Source: Coprinopsis marcescibilis (lineage: Eukaryota > Basidiomycota > Agaricomycetes > Agaricales > Psathyrellaceae). Taken from it: 64,000 nucleotides of DNA. The notes under the pieces are model-generated. The model made no database searches. It was not told the DNA's origin and saw only the letters and a list, made by a program, of their open reading frames with translations. A program made the translations under genes and the position numbers. This document shows positions 46,045 to 57,879 of the stretch, in pieces; positions within the stretch are counted from its first letter, which is position 1; each line of letters opens with the position of its first letter. Where the stretch lies: the NCBI GenBank assembly GCA_004369085.1, contig ML210163.1, positions 124,001-188,000 of the forward strand, in the 5' to 3' direction.

Positions 46045-49000
46045 ATGCAGTCTCCCGACAGCTCGCCACCTCAAAAAGAGCCCGCTCGGTCCATGTCATC
46101 GTCAAGGATCGTCGAGAAAGCCCGAAGGAAAAAGCTAGTCAATGTCGTTATCGGTGTCATTGTCACTGTCGTCGTGGCAGTCGCCATAGCCGTGGTCCTC
46201 ATATTTACTATTGGGAAAAAAGGAAATTCTAGCGGCCAGAACTCAAGTATAGGAAACGACGGGCCCAATGGAGGATGGACCTCTGGCACATCTGGAAGTA
46301 TCGTCACGATGGAAGATGGCACCACTTTTACATATACAAATGATTTTGGAGGAGAATGGGCTGCTGAACCAAAGCGTCCATTCGCTCCTGGAGGAAAAGC
46401 CCAGAGCTGGTCGCCGCGTGTCGGAACGGAAGAATGGATGTGGGGTGAGCATGTCATCCGTGGGGTGAATCTGGGGTACGTCGACTCTCTCACCACCAAG
46501 CTTCCGTAACAGCTCGTAACTGACTTACGGTATTTTGCTCTTTTTCCGCGGACACAGAGGCTGGCTAGGTCAGTTCATTCCCCTATCCCCATATTTGTTG
46601 CCATGTTGACTTTCAACGTCAATTCATCCACTTGAGTTACCGAACCATTCATTTGCCCTAGTTTGTACGAAAAGTACCTGGATAACGACAGAGGTATCAC
46701 CGTGGTAGACGAATGGACGCTGTCCCTGGCTATGGGAGACAACCTCCCAGAAGAAATGGAAGTCCATTACAAAACATTTATTGTAGGGAATTGGGATGCA
46801 TTCTTCATTTAATCAAAGGGCTAATAATACCTTCTAGACCGAAAGGGACTTCGCCGATATCGCCGGTAGGTCAGAACACACGGCTTAGTACCTTTGCTGA
46901 CCATGTCTTAGGCGCTGGGCTGAACTGGGTTAGATTACCTGTTGGTTTTTGGGTCATTGAAACGATGAATGATGAACCGTTCCTTGTTGGCACGTCGTGG
47001 ACCTACTTCTTGAAAGCGTGAGTCCCGCTTTGCTATTTCTGGGTTGGTCTAATCACAATCTATAGGGTCCAATGGGCAAGAAAATACGGACTGCGAATCT
47101 ATCTAGATTTACACTCCCTCCCAGGAAGTCAGAATGGCTGGGTAGGTGGTTACCTCTCGATCCTCGAAAGCACAGATAACCTGATAAAATCGGACTGATT
47201 AGAACCATTCTGGAAGAGGTCAGTTTCTCCAGTATAGCATTTCAGTTCTGGTGATGTTGACATCGCAATGGAAGCCGGTTCGGTGAACTTGTGAGGCATC
47301 CCAAAAAAACCACGAATTCGAGAGCTTACTGTTAATGCGTAGTATGCATGGAGTAATGGGAATTGCGAACGCACAAAGAACCCTTACTTACTTGCGAATC
47401 ATTACGCAATTCGTAAGCCAACCCCAGTATAAGGATGTCGTCCAGATGTAAGCGCGTCCAACTTATTCTAGTTCTATAATCTCACTCTGATAATTCTTCT
47501 ACAGCGTGGGCATAGTGAACGAGATTCTATGGGATACTGTTGGGCAAGAATCCGTACAGAGCTTCTATTATGCCGCCTACGATGCTATGCGAACAGCCTC
47601 GTACGTTACTTTGCTATCGGAATTCTCCTAGGGCTAAGCTTATCCCTTACTTCCCAGAGGGATTGGTGCCGGAAATGGTCCTTACATCGCAATTCACGAA
47701 GGTTTCCAGGGAGTATGGAATCAACCTCTTGTTCAAATGTCGAGCATACTGAATTCTTTTTGATTAGCCAGCTATCTGGGAAGGGTAATTATCTATAACG
47801 ACGCGGTACAGTCTCGATTCCTTAACGTCAAGTTCAGATTCCTTTTGGGCTCTGATAGGGTCGTTTTGGATCAACATCCTGTAAGTCCAATCCAGATCCA
47901 AGAAAGTTGCGTTTTCTGATACAATTTATTTAGTATCTTGCATTCATGGGCGACCCAGCAAGCACGTTAGTATCATATTATCCAAACATAGTATCTCTTC
48001 TGAATATGCTTCCAGTCCTCAAACTAGCGCCACCAAACCTTGGTAAGGCTTCTCCCGTGTGATTAAATTAGTTCTAACTTCCACTTCCAGCGACTGGGCG
48101 ATCGCAACTAACCAGTCCCAGCAAGTGTTCGGCGTAACTGTCGGAGGAGAATTTTCTAGCGCAGTCAATAACTGTGGATATTGGTGAGTTTTTCCGTAAA
48201 TTCGAAGGAACCACAACTTAACTCAGTTTTTCCAAAGGCTTAACGGCATTCCTGCAAATATCACGGGCTGCGACGGTTGGGACGACTGGAGTGTAAGCAC
48301 GTTTCTGCGAATCCTACGAAATCATTTCATCTTTCTCGCTTGTTACGTAGACCTGGGACTCGTCTATAATTTCAGGATTGAAACAAGTCACGCTGGCGTC
48401 TATGGACGCTCTGCAGAACTTCTTCTACTGGACTTGGAAGATCGGGAACTCGACAGTTCTCGGCACGTCATCCTCTCCGATGTGGAACTACAAGCTTGGC
48501 CTGGAAATGGGGTGGATTCCCAAAGGTTTGAAATCTGCATCTCCTTCAGCTGAGTCTTGATAACGATTGATTCAGATCCAAGAGACGCCGTTGGTCACTG
48601 TGCCCAGGTCTTGAACTCCTCTCAGGTGTTTGATGGTAGACATCCATCCACGGCTACCGGGGGCGCAAGTATCACACCTTTTAGTGACGAACATGCCGGA
48701 TTTAATTAACTTTTAATTTCTCAGGCGGCTGCGGGGACTCTTGACCCCATTCGTGCAGCGTCGCACACATTCCCTCCCGCGACAATATTGCCATCTTTCA
48801 CAGGCACTCAGGTCGCTTTGCTACCCACATATACTCCGACGGGTACTTTGAGGACTCTCTTCGCACCTACATTTACTGCAGCGCCTTCCGCTGTGGTGGG
48901 CACAGGCTGGACTAATCCCGAGGATAGCTCCCTCGCAAATGTGTACGTTTACTCGATTCCCTTGTCGTCATGAGATTAATTGACGCCCTTGTGTTCTCTC

Positions 49001-49138
49001 TTAGTCCGGTGGCTGGGTGTTCATATCCTGAGTGAGTGCCTGAATCTTCTCAACTTCTTTGAATCACTAACTTCGTCCTGTAGCGCGTGGGACGCCGTAG
49101 ATGTACCGCTCCCAGATGCTACTTGTACCGGCCGTTGA
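46045..49138 (+). CDS. membrane-anchored GH5 exo-beta-1,3-glucanase, 22 exons
   Basis: Exons: 46045..46475, 46558..46568, 46637..46782, 46838..46865, 46912..47017, 47066..47141, 47203..47218, 47275..47290, 47343..47447, 47505..47600, 47658..47712, 47768..47784, 47838..47880, 47934..47965, 48016..48042, 48091..48183, 48238..48292, 48351..48525, 48576..48625, 48725..48942, 49005..49031 and 49084..49138; 625 residues. A type II membrane anchor (residues ~31-56) is followed by the GH5_9 catalytic domain: RGVNLGGWLVTEPFI, LNWVRLPVGFW, YLDLHSLPGSQNGWNHSG, the acid/base Glu in GIVNEIL, HEGF, LDQHPYLAF, and the nucleophile Glu in GGEFSS. These enzymes trim cell-wall beta-1,3-glucan. The C-terminus is Thr/Pro-rich. 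The junction after 48625 is the least certain. Confidence 0.85.
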
Positions 49139-50632
49139 TTCTTTCTCATGGGCGTCTGCAGTCTTCTCAGAGGCTGAATCGTCTGCAGACTTCTGCCTTC
49201 TTGCGCCCTAGATTTCTTGCTCTTAACACATGGACTAATAAAAATGTATGTTCACTGAACTTGGACAAGGCTCTGAAACTCTATCATTCACTTGTTCAGT
49301 GATGCAAATTGTCGATCATACTATTTCCTGTTAAATCTGGAGATGCATCTTTCCATCTAATCCTGGTCACTGGTAATTATTATTGGCACGCTCGCGCGAC
49401 CCAATCGTCATTTTCTTTGGGTAATCGATACTCCCCCATCTTCTCAGATCGGCGCCGATTTAGGGTTATGTCAGGCGGTTGAAGTCTCGTGGAGAGAAGA
49501 AGCAGACCAAGGTGAGAAAGGACATGTTCACCTATGTTCACATCACGTAACTGGGACTTCTCCGACGAAGTCGTTGCGGGGACTCTCCTCACCACCACGG
49601 TCACCAAACTCGCATATTCATTCACTCCAGCGCTAGGCTAATACCAACGAGCAAGGTACATATTGCCGAGATGGGGACAGCAACGTGGATGCCATGGCGG
49701 CCCGTGCAAAGGATAAATCTCGGGGTGCAGTGAGATCCCTCAGACATGTCGGGCGATGCGATATCATGCAACCCCACCCAGCTCTACCCACTTCTGTGCT
49801 AAGGGGCACGGAGAGACCGAATGGAACCCATCACACTGTCCACGGCTCCAAGCGAGCGATGCTGTATAAACATCTCATCTTGTTCTTGTCCACCTAGTTT
49901 TTCTCGCATTGCGCCACCATCAGACTTCATCCCAATCACTCATTACATTCCTACTCCGGTGCATATCTCCTTCACTCTTCCATTGTATACCGTGGCTCAA
50001 GTTGGAAAATCCAGCGACAATGGCGACCCTCGTCTATTCCAGGGCTATTGCACCATGCGGTCCTTTTACGATAGGTTTCCATTCCCTGTACTTGCCCCTT
50101 TGCTCACTGCTATCGCTCTCCGAGGAAACCCCTCTTGTCATCCAGCTGCTTGAAACCCGTCCAAGGCTGTCTTTGGGTGTGCCACAATCACATATACACC
50201 CTAACACGCCAATTCCATTTACTCATAACTCACACAATTGGTATTGTTGACGTCTATCTAGAGCCCCAAAGCCATTATGGCAAGAAAAGCATTATGAAAA
50301 GTAGCCGATATGGACACCTTCGCTATCTTCCGAGCTGTCAGGTATATCGTGGAGGCCATGTGCCAATATTATCAGGGACCTCTTCCGAGTCGTTAAGGGA
50401 TCCCGTTGCTTCGGGTGGCGAAGGCCTGAGGAGGAAAGGGTAAGTCCAACTCTAAGAAGCATCATTGCTTGCCATTATTCTAGAAATGGAACTCAGGTGT
50501 GCTGAATGTGGAGCACCGACTTCAGCCGGAGCCTTCAATACTGCAGAAACACCGCGATTCTAATTTGTTTCCAAGAACGGAGTATCGGCGAGCATAAACC
50601 GCGAATTATACGAGTACAATATGCGACAATGG
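49139..50632. other. intergenic region
   Basis: About 1.5 kb between the converging glucanase and acetyltransferase genes. Short ORFs only; 49909-50250 (plus) is the longest and is Ser/Pro/His-rich without a motif. Confidence 0.45.
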
Positions 50633-51451
50633 TCATTCTGGCACACGATAACAGGTCCAACGTAAGTATGCGCCATGAATGACGAATTTCTCCGATACAA
50701 ACTGACCTTGGGCATCATTTATTGCAGAGCTATTGTCTCCGTTTTGAACTCGATATCCCATCCAGATCTCGTCGGATGGCGCGCTTTCATCTTCTGGATC
50801 TTCAAATCTCTCGAATCCCGAGGCCCGATACAGCATCTGTGCTGCCGTATTTTGGGCGTGCACGCGCAACAGCACACACTTTTTCTGTACCTCATTGGGT
50901 GGTGAAGCGCCTCTGCTACCGGTGGCCCACTGTAGCGCTTCGCGCATGAGCCGTTTTCCGATGCCCATTCCTCGAAACTGAGGCTCGACCCACGTCCCGA
51001 CAAGCATGTACCATAACTCGTCCCGTTCTTCGAAGGCTGCTGGTAATGTGAAGGGGATCTTCGTCAAATAGTCGGGTCCCAGAATCGATACACTTCCTAT
51101 CCATTGCTCCTCATCTGTAACTGTAGCGACGTCCTGCGAGTGCTCCGGTAGGTTCATATGGGTGGCTGTGGCAATGAAGGTTGCCTTATCGCTGTTTGGT
51201 TCTATTCTTTCGCGCCACTGTTCTTCTGTAAACGCGACTTCGCGGGCGTAGTTTGAGCCGAATGCCTCGGGGTTCACTTGAAGGCTTCGAAGTCGGAGTG
51301 TTGCAAAGGATTGGATTGTGGCCAAGGTGACCGGGGCAGATATCTTGCAGACAGAGATATTGGGCATCGCAGTCGAGGGAGATGAACTTGAGTCAATCGG
51401 CGGCTGTTGCTCCAGTACATGGCGAGCTATTATGACTCGGTCTAATGCCAT
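50633..51451 (-). CDS. GNAT-family N-acetyltransferase
   Basis: One exon of 272 residues. The alternative ATG at 51367 (MPNISVCKI) gives 244 residues and may be the real start, since the first 28 residues are not domain-like. The GNAT fold shows VTLATIQSFATLRLRSLQ (first helix), WIGSVSILGP, and the acetyl-CoA loop VEPQFRGMGIGKRLMREAL (R-x2-G-x-G). CVLLRVHAQNTAAQMLYRASGFERF is motif B. The enzyme transfers acetyl from acetyl-CoA to an amine; the substrate is unknown. The last ~25 residues look unlike a GNAT end, and a GTCAGT donor near 50710 suggests the real 3' end may be spliced differently. Confidence 0.8.
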   Translation of the reverse strand: MALDRVIIARHVLEQQPPIDSSSSPSTAMPNISVCKISAPVTLATIQSFATLRLRSLQVNPEAFGSNYAREVAFTEEQWRERIEPNSDKATFIATATHMNLPEHSQDVATVTDEEQWIGSVSILGPDYLTKIPFTLPAAFEERDELWYMLVGTWVEPQFRGMGIGKRLMREALQWATGSRGASPPNEVQKKCVLLRVHAQNTAAQMLYRASGFERFEDPEDESAPSDEIWMGYRVQNGDNSSAINDAQGQFVSEKFVIHGAYLRWTCYRVPE

Positions 51452-52338
51452 GGGACTTTCGAAGAAGTACTACACTGCCACTTCCACTGACTGTTGACCC
51501 ATCCTCTCAAGAAAGTCGGCGGATTCAAAATTTTAAGGAACAAGTAGCCAAAATCAGAGAACCAGACATGTGGCGCCTAAGGCGCAACACTTCTTACCAT
51601 GCGGCCGCCTTATCCTGCGCCAGTTTCTGCTTTCGATGCCAAGTGAATGTGCCAAGGCGCATCTCTGGCGCTTAATCCACTTGGAAGTTGGTAGCCGTAG
51701 GGTAGCAAGGCGGGTCTTGTAAGCAGCAAGGAAAAGAAAGACATTTCGTTTAGACTTTACGTCTCTTCATCGAGCCAGACACATTTCGGCGTTTTAATAT
51801 GCACACGATGAGCCTATTAGGGCGTTATGACTTAACGCCACCACCCTTACGGCTCGAGCGTTTCAAGCTGTACATAGATCTGATTTGACCGGTTAGGGCA
51901 TGGTCACTTCGGGACATACAAGCACACAGAAAGACACAACTACTCAAATTAAACTCGAGGGATACCAACTTGAACATATGATGTTTCGAGCGCCCTTTGA
52001 ATTCAAATATCGGTTCGGATGTGGCGTTCAGGCGCCCAGCGACCAAGATCACAATCTTGACCAAGCCCACTGAGTATTGGGAATCAAAATCAAAAATGGC
52101 TGCAAATAGTAGATCGTATAAGTATAATATAACCTTTAAATACACAAGGAGCGTCGATATAAGGAACGAAATGTTGTCGAATGGAAACGTCTCTCTATTG
52201 CTAGAACTATGAGGAGGGGCATTCCGAGGCAATCATCAAAGGCTGAATTAATAGAAGATTCGAGGGATTCAACCAAGGTAGGTATGCCATTTGAAAGCCC
52301 GACCCCACTGGAGTTTCTCGCTTCAGTGGCATGTCAGT
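51452..52338. other. intergenic region
   Basis: Probably the promoter of the acetyltransferase and the 3' flank of the repeat-protein gene. A minus ORF at 51825-52232 (135 codons) is hydrophobic in part but AT-rich and not supported as a gene. Confidence 0.4.
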
Positions 52339-53595
52339 TCAGTTACCTCCAGTGGGACTATGTTTAGTAAAAGTTGATACGTCAGCCGTCACATAGCCCT
52401 CGACGGGGAAGGGCTTGTTGTTGTACCAGATAACCGGCTTGGGAGGGTTCTCGGTTGAGAAGGCGCCAATCGGGTAGCAGGCGTAGTAGCCGGGTTGGCC
52501 AGCACCAGGGAATGGGTCAGATGGTCCTGCAATCGCACTTGAAGTGGGTACCAACGAGTCAGCCAAAGCTGGATGTTTCTTCTTTGTGAGAGCACTCGAG
52601 GTGAAGGGGCCTTCGAAGGTTGGACTAGGAGCGGTGACGAAGGGACCTTCGAAAGTTGTACTGGGTCGAGAATCCCTGGTAGTGTATGGTCCTTTGACGA
52701 TATTGGTGGGGTCGGGTCCCTCATGTTCGGTGCTCAAACTGGGAGCGCCAGTAGTCTGGGGTCCCTCATGCACGGTGGTTGAGCTGGGAGCACCAGTAGT
52801 GAAAGGCCCCTCGACGCTCGAGCTGCTGGAAGTATGGGGTCCTTCATGAACGGTGGTTGACCTGGGAGCACTAGTAGTCTGGGGTTCTTCAAAGGTTAGG
52901 CTGGAGGCAGGAGCGCTGGAAGTCTGGGGTCCTTCATGAACGGTGGTTGAGCTGGGAGCGCCGGTGGTGTGGGGTCCTTCAAAAGTTGGACTGGATGCAG
53001 GAGCGCTGGAAGTCTGGGGTCCTTCATGCTCGGTAGCGACGTTAGGAGCACCAGTCGAAAAAGGTCCCTCGATGCTCGAGTTGCTGGAAGTATGGGGTCC
53101 TTCAAGTTCGGTGCTGGAGCTAGGAGCACCAGTAGTGAAAGGTCCCTCGATGCTCGAGCTGCTGGAAGTGTGGGGTCCTTCAAGTTCTGTGCTTGAGCTG
53201 GGAGCACCAGTAGTGAAAGGTCCCTCGATGCTCGAGCTGGGAGAGCTGGCTGTCTGTGGACCCTCGACAGTTGGACTAGGAGCGTTGGTAGTGTAGGGAC
53301 CTTCAACGTTCGAGCTGGGAGAGCTGGTTGTCTGTGGACCTTCGAAAGTTGGACTAGGAGCGTTGGTAGTGTATGGACCTTCGATAGGCCCTCCACCGGG
53401 AGCTTGAGTGGGAGAAGGGTCGATTTCCACAATCTGCACTTCGCCATTTCCCCGAGCAGCGATGTGTCTGCCCGGTAGAGCAAGAGCGACCCTGCGGTGA
53501 TGGTAGATGGTAAACACCGAGAGTTTGGGGAAGAGCAGGGTTTGAACTTACCCGACCAAGGCACTAAGAACGACGAAAGACGACGACAATTTCAT
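52339..53595 (-). CDS. secreted Ser/Thr/Pro-rich tandem-repeat protein, two exons
   Basis: Exons on the complement are 53552..53595 and 52339..53491, giving 398 residues. The first exon supplies a signal peptide (MKLSSSFVVLSALVG joined to VALALPG), so the protein should enter the secretory pathway. Residues ~45-310 are made of about 20 imperfect units of 13-17 residues on the theme EGPxTTxAPSSxxxx, rich in Ser and Thr and thus likely O-mannosylated. A non-repeat C-terminal ~75 residues (GQPGYYACYPIGAF, WYNNKPFPVEGYVT) follows. No catalytic motif is seen. It could be a cell-wall or surface protein. A TATTTAAAG element lies about 90 bp upstream of the start. Confidence 0.8.
52590..53390 (-). 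repeat. tandem coding repeats (EGP units)
   Basis: Imperfect direct repeats of roughly 39-51 nt code the EGP units of the secreted protein. Neighbouring units around 53030-53230 are nearly identical at the DNA level, which points to recent unit duplication. Confidence 0.8.
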
Positions 53596-54466
53596 GACTA
53601 GAGACGATTAGAGGGAGAAGGTTCACTGGCGGAAAGAAAAGACAGAGAAAAATAACTTGCTAAAGCAGAAGTGCGTTCTTTAGCTTTAAATACCTGCTGC
53701 TTGAGCAAGAGTCGGGAGTTTCGGTCACCAGCGTCCAAGTGGGAGGACTGGAGCGATCTTCAAATCATGTAAATCCTGTGTTTGCGTTGACTATAGCCCA
53801 CCGAAGAGTCCGAGATAGAAGTAAACACGCGAGCCGCAACGCAAGTGTTGCCATGTGTGACGAGAGAAAGCGGGCATTGAGACCTGAAACTTGAAGGGGT
53901 AGTACAGGGAACGGAATAACTCCAGTGATTGCAGCCCGAGAAACGGCGAGAGACGACTGGAGAACTTTTGAAGGGCAAAGACAGACGTGAAACTATCAAA
54001 CAGGAGCTTTTTTGTGCCTCAGAGTCCACCGCTCGCAACCAGCGTCCGAAAGTCTTTTGAGTGTGTTGGGAGGCGGGTAACATACAAATCATACCAAGCG
54101 AGGGTATGTTTCAGACCTTGGCTTCTTGCACACCGACACGGTCATCAGGCAGATCTTTGGCCGTCGTAACACACTTCATGTCGTGTTCCTTTTACTTGCA
54201 TCATGAGTTATGTTGCAGAAAAATTCCAGGACGGACAGAATCGACCGTCGCAGAGTTGTCCGAGCAGAGTACAGAGGTCGCCTAGCACCGGTTGATAAGA
54301 GTTTGAGCGCCAAAGGCCGCACACAAACGGGGTGTCGCCCACAAAAGTTCATGATGCATGATGGTTGGATGTCGAGTGCTGTTTGTGCGCACGGGCCATT
54401 AAGCATACACGTCGCCACGATATTGATGACAGGACCAAATAGAACGCGACTCGCACACCTCCCGCG
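53596..54466. other. divergent intergenic region
   Basis: Between the starts of the secreted repeat protein (minus) and TAF6 (plus), so it should hold both promoters. The stretch near 53680-53700 contains the TATA-like element of the minus gene. Nothing else is supported. Confidence 0.5.
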
Positions 54467-56047
54467 ATGAGCAAGCCTAAACCGCGACCCGCACATAGTC
54501 CAACCACAGGCGTTTACAAGCCAGATGCTATCAAGGTGCCCCACATAACCTGTTATTGCCCGGCCTACAAGCTGACCTGGACTCCAGGACATTGCAGAAT
54601 CATTGAACATCACAATCTCGGACACCGTTTCCTCATCTCTAGCAAGCGATGTCGAGTACCGAATACAACAGGTCATCCAGGTACGCCAATATCCTACTCT
54701 GGCTTGGACGAAAAGATATCTGAAAGAGAAAAAATCGAAAGGAAGCAGCCCGTTTTATGCGCCATGGCAGACGAACAACGATGACCACATCCGACATCGA
54801 CAATGCACTGCGTGTACTCAACATCGAGCCTCTCTATGGGCACACACCGCACAACCCCACCACATTCCGACGCGCCCTTCCCTTCCCTCAGAGCCAGAAT
54901 GCAGGCCCAGTCTACTTTGTGGAGGACGAGGAGATCGATTTTGATCGTGTCATTCGCGAAGAAAAAATCACACTTCCCAAAGGCGTCACTTGGACAGCGC
55001 ATTGGCTGGCTGTTGAGGGCGTGCAGCCTCTCATACCCGAGAACCCGCCTGCTATTCCACGCGAAGTTGTGCCGGAAACAGGGGCAGTGGCCGCTCCAGA
55101 CGGTGTGGGCCTACCAAACCTGGCCAAGAACGAGCAGGCAAACCTCAACGGAACACTCATGCTCAACACGCCTGCTGCAGCAAACAGCAAACTCACACAG
55201 CAGCAGCAGCAGCAACTCGTGAAGCAAGTTTTGTCAAGAGAGTTGCAGTTGTACTATGCTCGGCTGACGGGCTCGTTGCTGCCCCCTACGAACGATTTCG
55301 CCAAGCGAACTGCAGCACTTGCCAGCTTGCGGAGCGATGCAGGTCTGCAGGCCCTGCTACCCTACCTCGTGCGCTGGGTTGCGGAAGGTGTCGTCAGCGC
55401 ACTCAAAGACGGTGCACAGTCCGAAACAGATGGGAAATCTCTCGAGGTCTTGATGGACGTTGTGGGTGCTCTTCTTGAGAACAAGACTCTCTTTGTCGAA
55501 CCATACGTCCGTGCTCTTCATCTTCTCGCGTAATCCTTGGTTGACATCCTTCTCTAGCTTCACCAACTCCTCCCTTCACTGTTATCGACCCTTCTCCATT
55601 CATCACTTCCCCCTACACATGCAACACTCCTCCGAACATCCGCCGCGCAGACCCTCTCTAGGCTCCTTACCCAACACTCCACTACCTACNNNNNNNNNNN
55701 NNNNNNNNNNNNNNAGCGGCGGCGCCAGAGTCGTCGCCACCGATTGCCACAACTCTAACAGCCGAGAAAGCAATAGCCTCGTTGTTGCGGTTCTGGTGCG
55801 TGCCTGTTCATTTTGGTATTCGCGTGATTAAACTAAAATCTCGCTCCCCGTTTTACAGGATGCTCTACGAGTCTTGCACCCTTCTAGCGAGACTACGATG
55901 ACGGATTCGTTGGATCGCTCGAATGCGCTGGACTCTGAGGTCTATAATACGCTTATTGACCTCTTGGGCGAGTTCTTTGCGAACAAGGTGGCGAATGATG
56001 CTTCTTGGGCTAGGGAGATCGCCAAGAGCGCCGCCGTCCTATCATGA
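54467..56047 (+). CDS. TAF6: TFIID subunit TAF6 (contains an assembly gap)
   Basis: Exons are 54467..54535, 54588..54680, 54742..55506, 55558..55795 (with 25 Ns inside) and 55859..56047. The histone-fold domain starts in exon 1 (VYKPDAIK joined to DIAESLNITISDTVSSSL) and continues through DVEYRIQQVIQEAARFMRHG and TTSDIDNALRVLNIEPLYGH. Then come FRRALPFP, a poly-Gln run, and the HEAT-like TAF6C region (LPYLVRWVAEGVVSAL, LHQLLPSLLSTLL). TAF6 pairs with TAF9 in TFIID and SAGA and supports RNA polymerase II initiation. The frame across the Ns cannot be checked; the downstream copy suggests 46 codons are hidden. Exon 5 ends with REIAKSAAVLS and TGA. Confidence 0.92.
55690..55714. other. assembly gap (25 Ns)
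   Basis: A run of 25 Ns lies in TAF6 exon 4. The paralogous segment has 138 nt between the same flanking sequences (62057-62194), so the N-run is probably a placeholder shorter than the missing DNA. Confidence 0.95.
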
Positions 56048-56092
56048 CCCCAGGCGTGTAGTAGTAGCTCGATCCCCCTTTCCACGTTCCAT

Positions 56093-56340
56093 GTATTATA
56101 TTACCCTGTGCTATCTAAAGTGCTTTGCTGTCTATGAAGTGTGTAGTAATAGGTGGAATCGGAAGGGTAGTGAGTTGAAGCGGTAGCAGGAATCAGGAGC
56201 GGCGCAATTCTTCCATGACACTAAGCATACAGTAGCGCGATCCCTTGAATGCATTATATTACCCTGTGCTATCTAAAGTGCTTTGTTGACTGTGATGTAG
56301 TGTAGTAGTAGGTGGAGTCGAATAGGGTAGTGAGTTATTG
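56093..56340. repeat. tandem duplication in the TAF6 3' flank
   Basis: A block starting ATTATATTACCCTGTGCTAT occurs at about 56095 and again at about 56253 (period ~158 bp). Each is followed by a similar GTAGTA...GTAGTGAGTT stretch. A third copy of the first block is at about 62576 in the downstream duplicate. Confidence 0.85.
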
Positions 56341-56810
56341 TGGGTGGTTCCATCCACTCCATAGCCCGTATAATACGTACAAGCCAAGAAGACCCGAGAG
56401 GACTCTGAAGATCATGAGAAGGGGGTGTTCACTTGTCCAATCGTTGAATACTGATGTTGCTGCTTCTACAGAAGCAAAAACCTTTTCTTTTGATTCCATG
56501 AAATGTTCCTTCAGAGTTTCGTAGTGGTCTTCCACTCGCCCTATAGAGTTGGGTTGGTAAATGCTGATAAACGAATTTAAACGAGGACGTACCTGGAATC
56601 AAACCGTGCGAGGCGAAGCTCAAGTTGAAGGCAAAAAGTACACCAATCTCCTGTAGCAGGAGGAACGGTACGAGGAGGATGATAGGGCCGAAAAAGATAG
56701 ATAGCGAAGCGAGATAGACGATATGGGGGTGATTCTGGACTGATATAGTGTCAGCACAAAGGTAATCGCTGCAGGTCGTAAAATTAACACACAAAAGCGG
56801 TAGGAGGCAT
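56335..56810 (-). CDS. small membrane protein, three exons
   Basis: Exons on the complement are 56793..56810, 56593..56734 and 56335..56540, giving 121 residues. The start MPPTAFNHPHIVYLASLS runs into two hydrophobic segments (IFFGPIILLVPFLLL and IGVLFAFNLSFAS). A charged, helix-like stretch follows (VEDHYETLKEHFMESKEKV), and a third membrane segment (IFRVLSGLLGLYVLYGLW) ends the protein. I do not recognise the family. The gene is antisense to, and converges with, TAF6. It lies in a 1.8 kb segment that is absent from the second copy of the local duplication. The 18-nt first exon is the weakest part of the model. Confidence 0.6.
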
Positions 56811-57879
56811 CAAAGGCTGGGAACGTCCATACACTTGGATTGCGTACAATGTCGTTAATGAACAGAACTGCAAAATGCCGTTTAAGATGTGGTTCCTGAA
56901 CTATCGCCTTTGAGTTGAGATTCACCTATTAAGCGGGACCAACGACCGAAAATCAAGCACACGTGTGCGAGAGAGGATCCTGAAACCTGTCAGTTCGCTG
57001 GGATTTACACGCAGATACCGGGGACTGCCCACCAAGAACAAGGAGGATTGCATCGAACCATTCATATCCTTCCGTAGACTGTGCTACATGCTTTCCTGTC
57101 ACGCCGGACAATCCAATATATGCGAGGCCAACAACGCTTTGAGACGGTAGGTACATCTTCGCATGCCAATGTGATTGTCTTTGGTCCCCAGGTGGTAGTC
57201 GGATAGCAAGAACAGCAAGACCGTCTTCGCAGAGCTTAACCGTCTTAACTGCAACGTGTCCACAGCCCTGAATACGTTCTGAGCCCAGCAAATCGTTTGG
57301 CGAAGTGCAACCGAGGCGCGTGCTGTAGGCGTGATTGATGGTGAGAAACTGTAAAACGTTGCTATTTTCTGTTGGTGATAGTAAAACCTTGTCTTATCTA
57401 GCCTCGTAGCATCCCAGGGCAGCGAACCCGATGTAGCTGTGGGAGGGAAGAGGCTCGGAGTCGGATGCCAGCAATCAAGCTCGCGGGACTGTGCTCGCGG
57501 CTGCCAGTGGTGAGGATGACGTTACTGGACCGGGTTCGGATGATATACACAGGAGAAGCAAATTGGGACTGATGCCGTCTGATGGACGCGTCACTCCTGC
57601 TCTTGACCATCATGGTCTTTTCCTGGTTCTGCTTCTACGTAGAGAATACTGGGAATATAACTTGCACAACTGCCCCGATTTCCATCTCTTTGACGTCGTT
57701 TGTTTCATCTCTGTCCCAGTCAGAGCGCCAGTGCCTTCAGCTTCGAGGGCTGACCTTGCGAGGAAATGCGAGTCGACGTCGACCCCAACAACATCTTCAA
57801 ACCGAGAGTATTCGGGACATCTTCACGGTCCTAGACCAGGTCGAAGCGGCCACAACATGATGCTGTTCTCTCATAACCT
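56811..57879. other. region specific to the first duplication copy
   Basis: Part of the ~1.8 kb segment missing from the second copy. It holds a minus ORF at 56953-57291 (112 codons) and a plus ORF at 57491-57970 (159 codons), neither with a recognised domain. The segment may derive from an insertion, but no terminal repeats or transposase are visible. Confidence 0.4.

Noticed and set aside
51825..52232. Minus ORF of 135 codons as a small membrane protein
   Set aside because: AT-rich, no conserved segment, no start context, and probably in the 3' flank of the repeat-protein gene.
52896..53564. Second minus-strand ORF (222 codons) overlapping the repeat protein
   Set aside because: The repeat DNA is open in another frame as well, but only the other frame has a signal peptide, clean splice and sensible unit composition.
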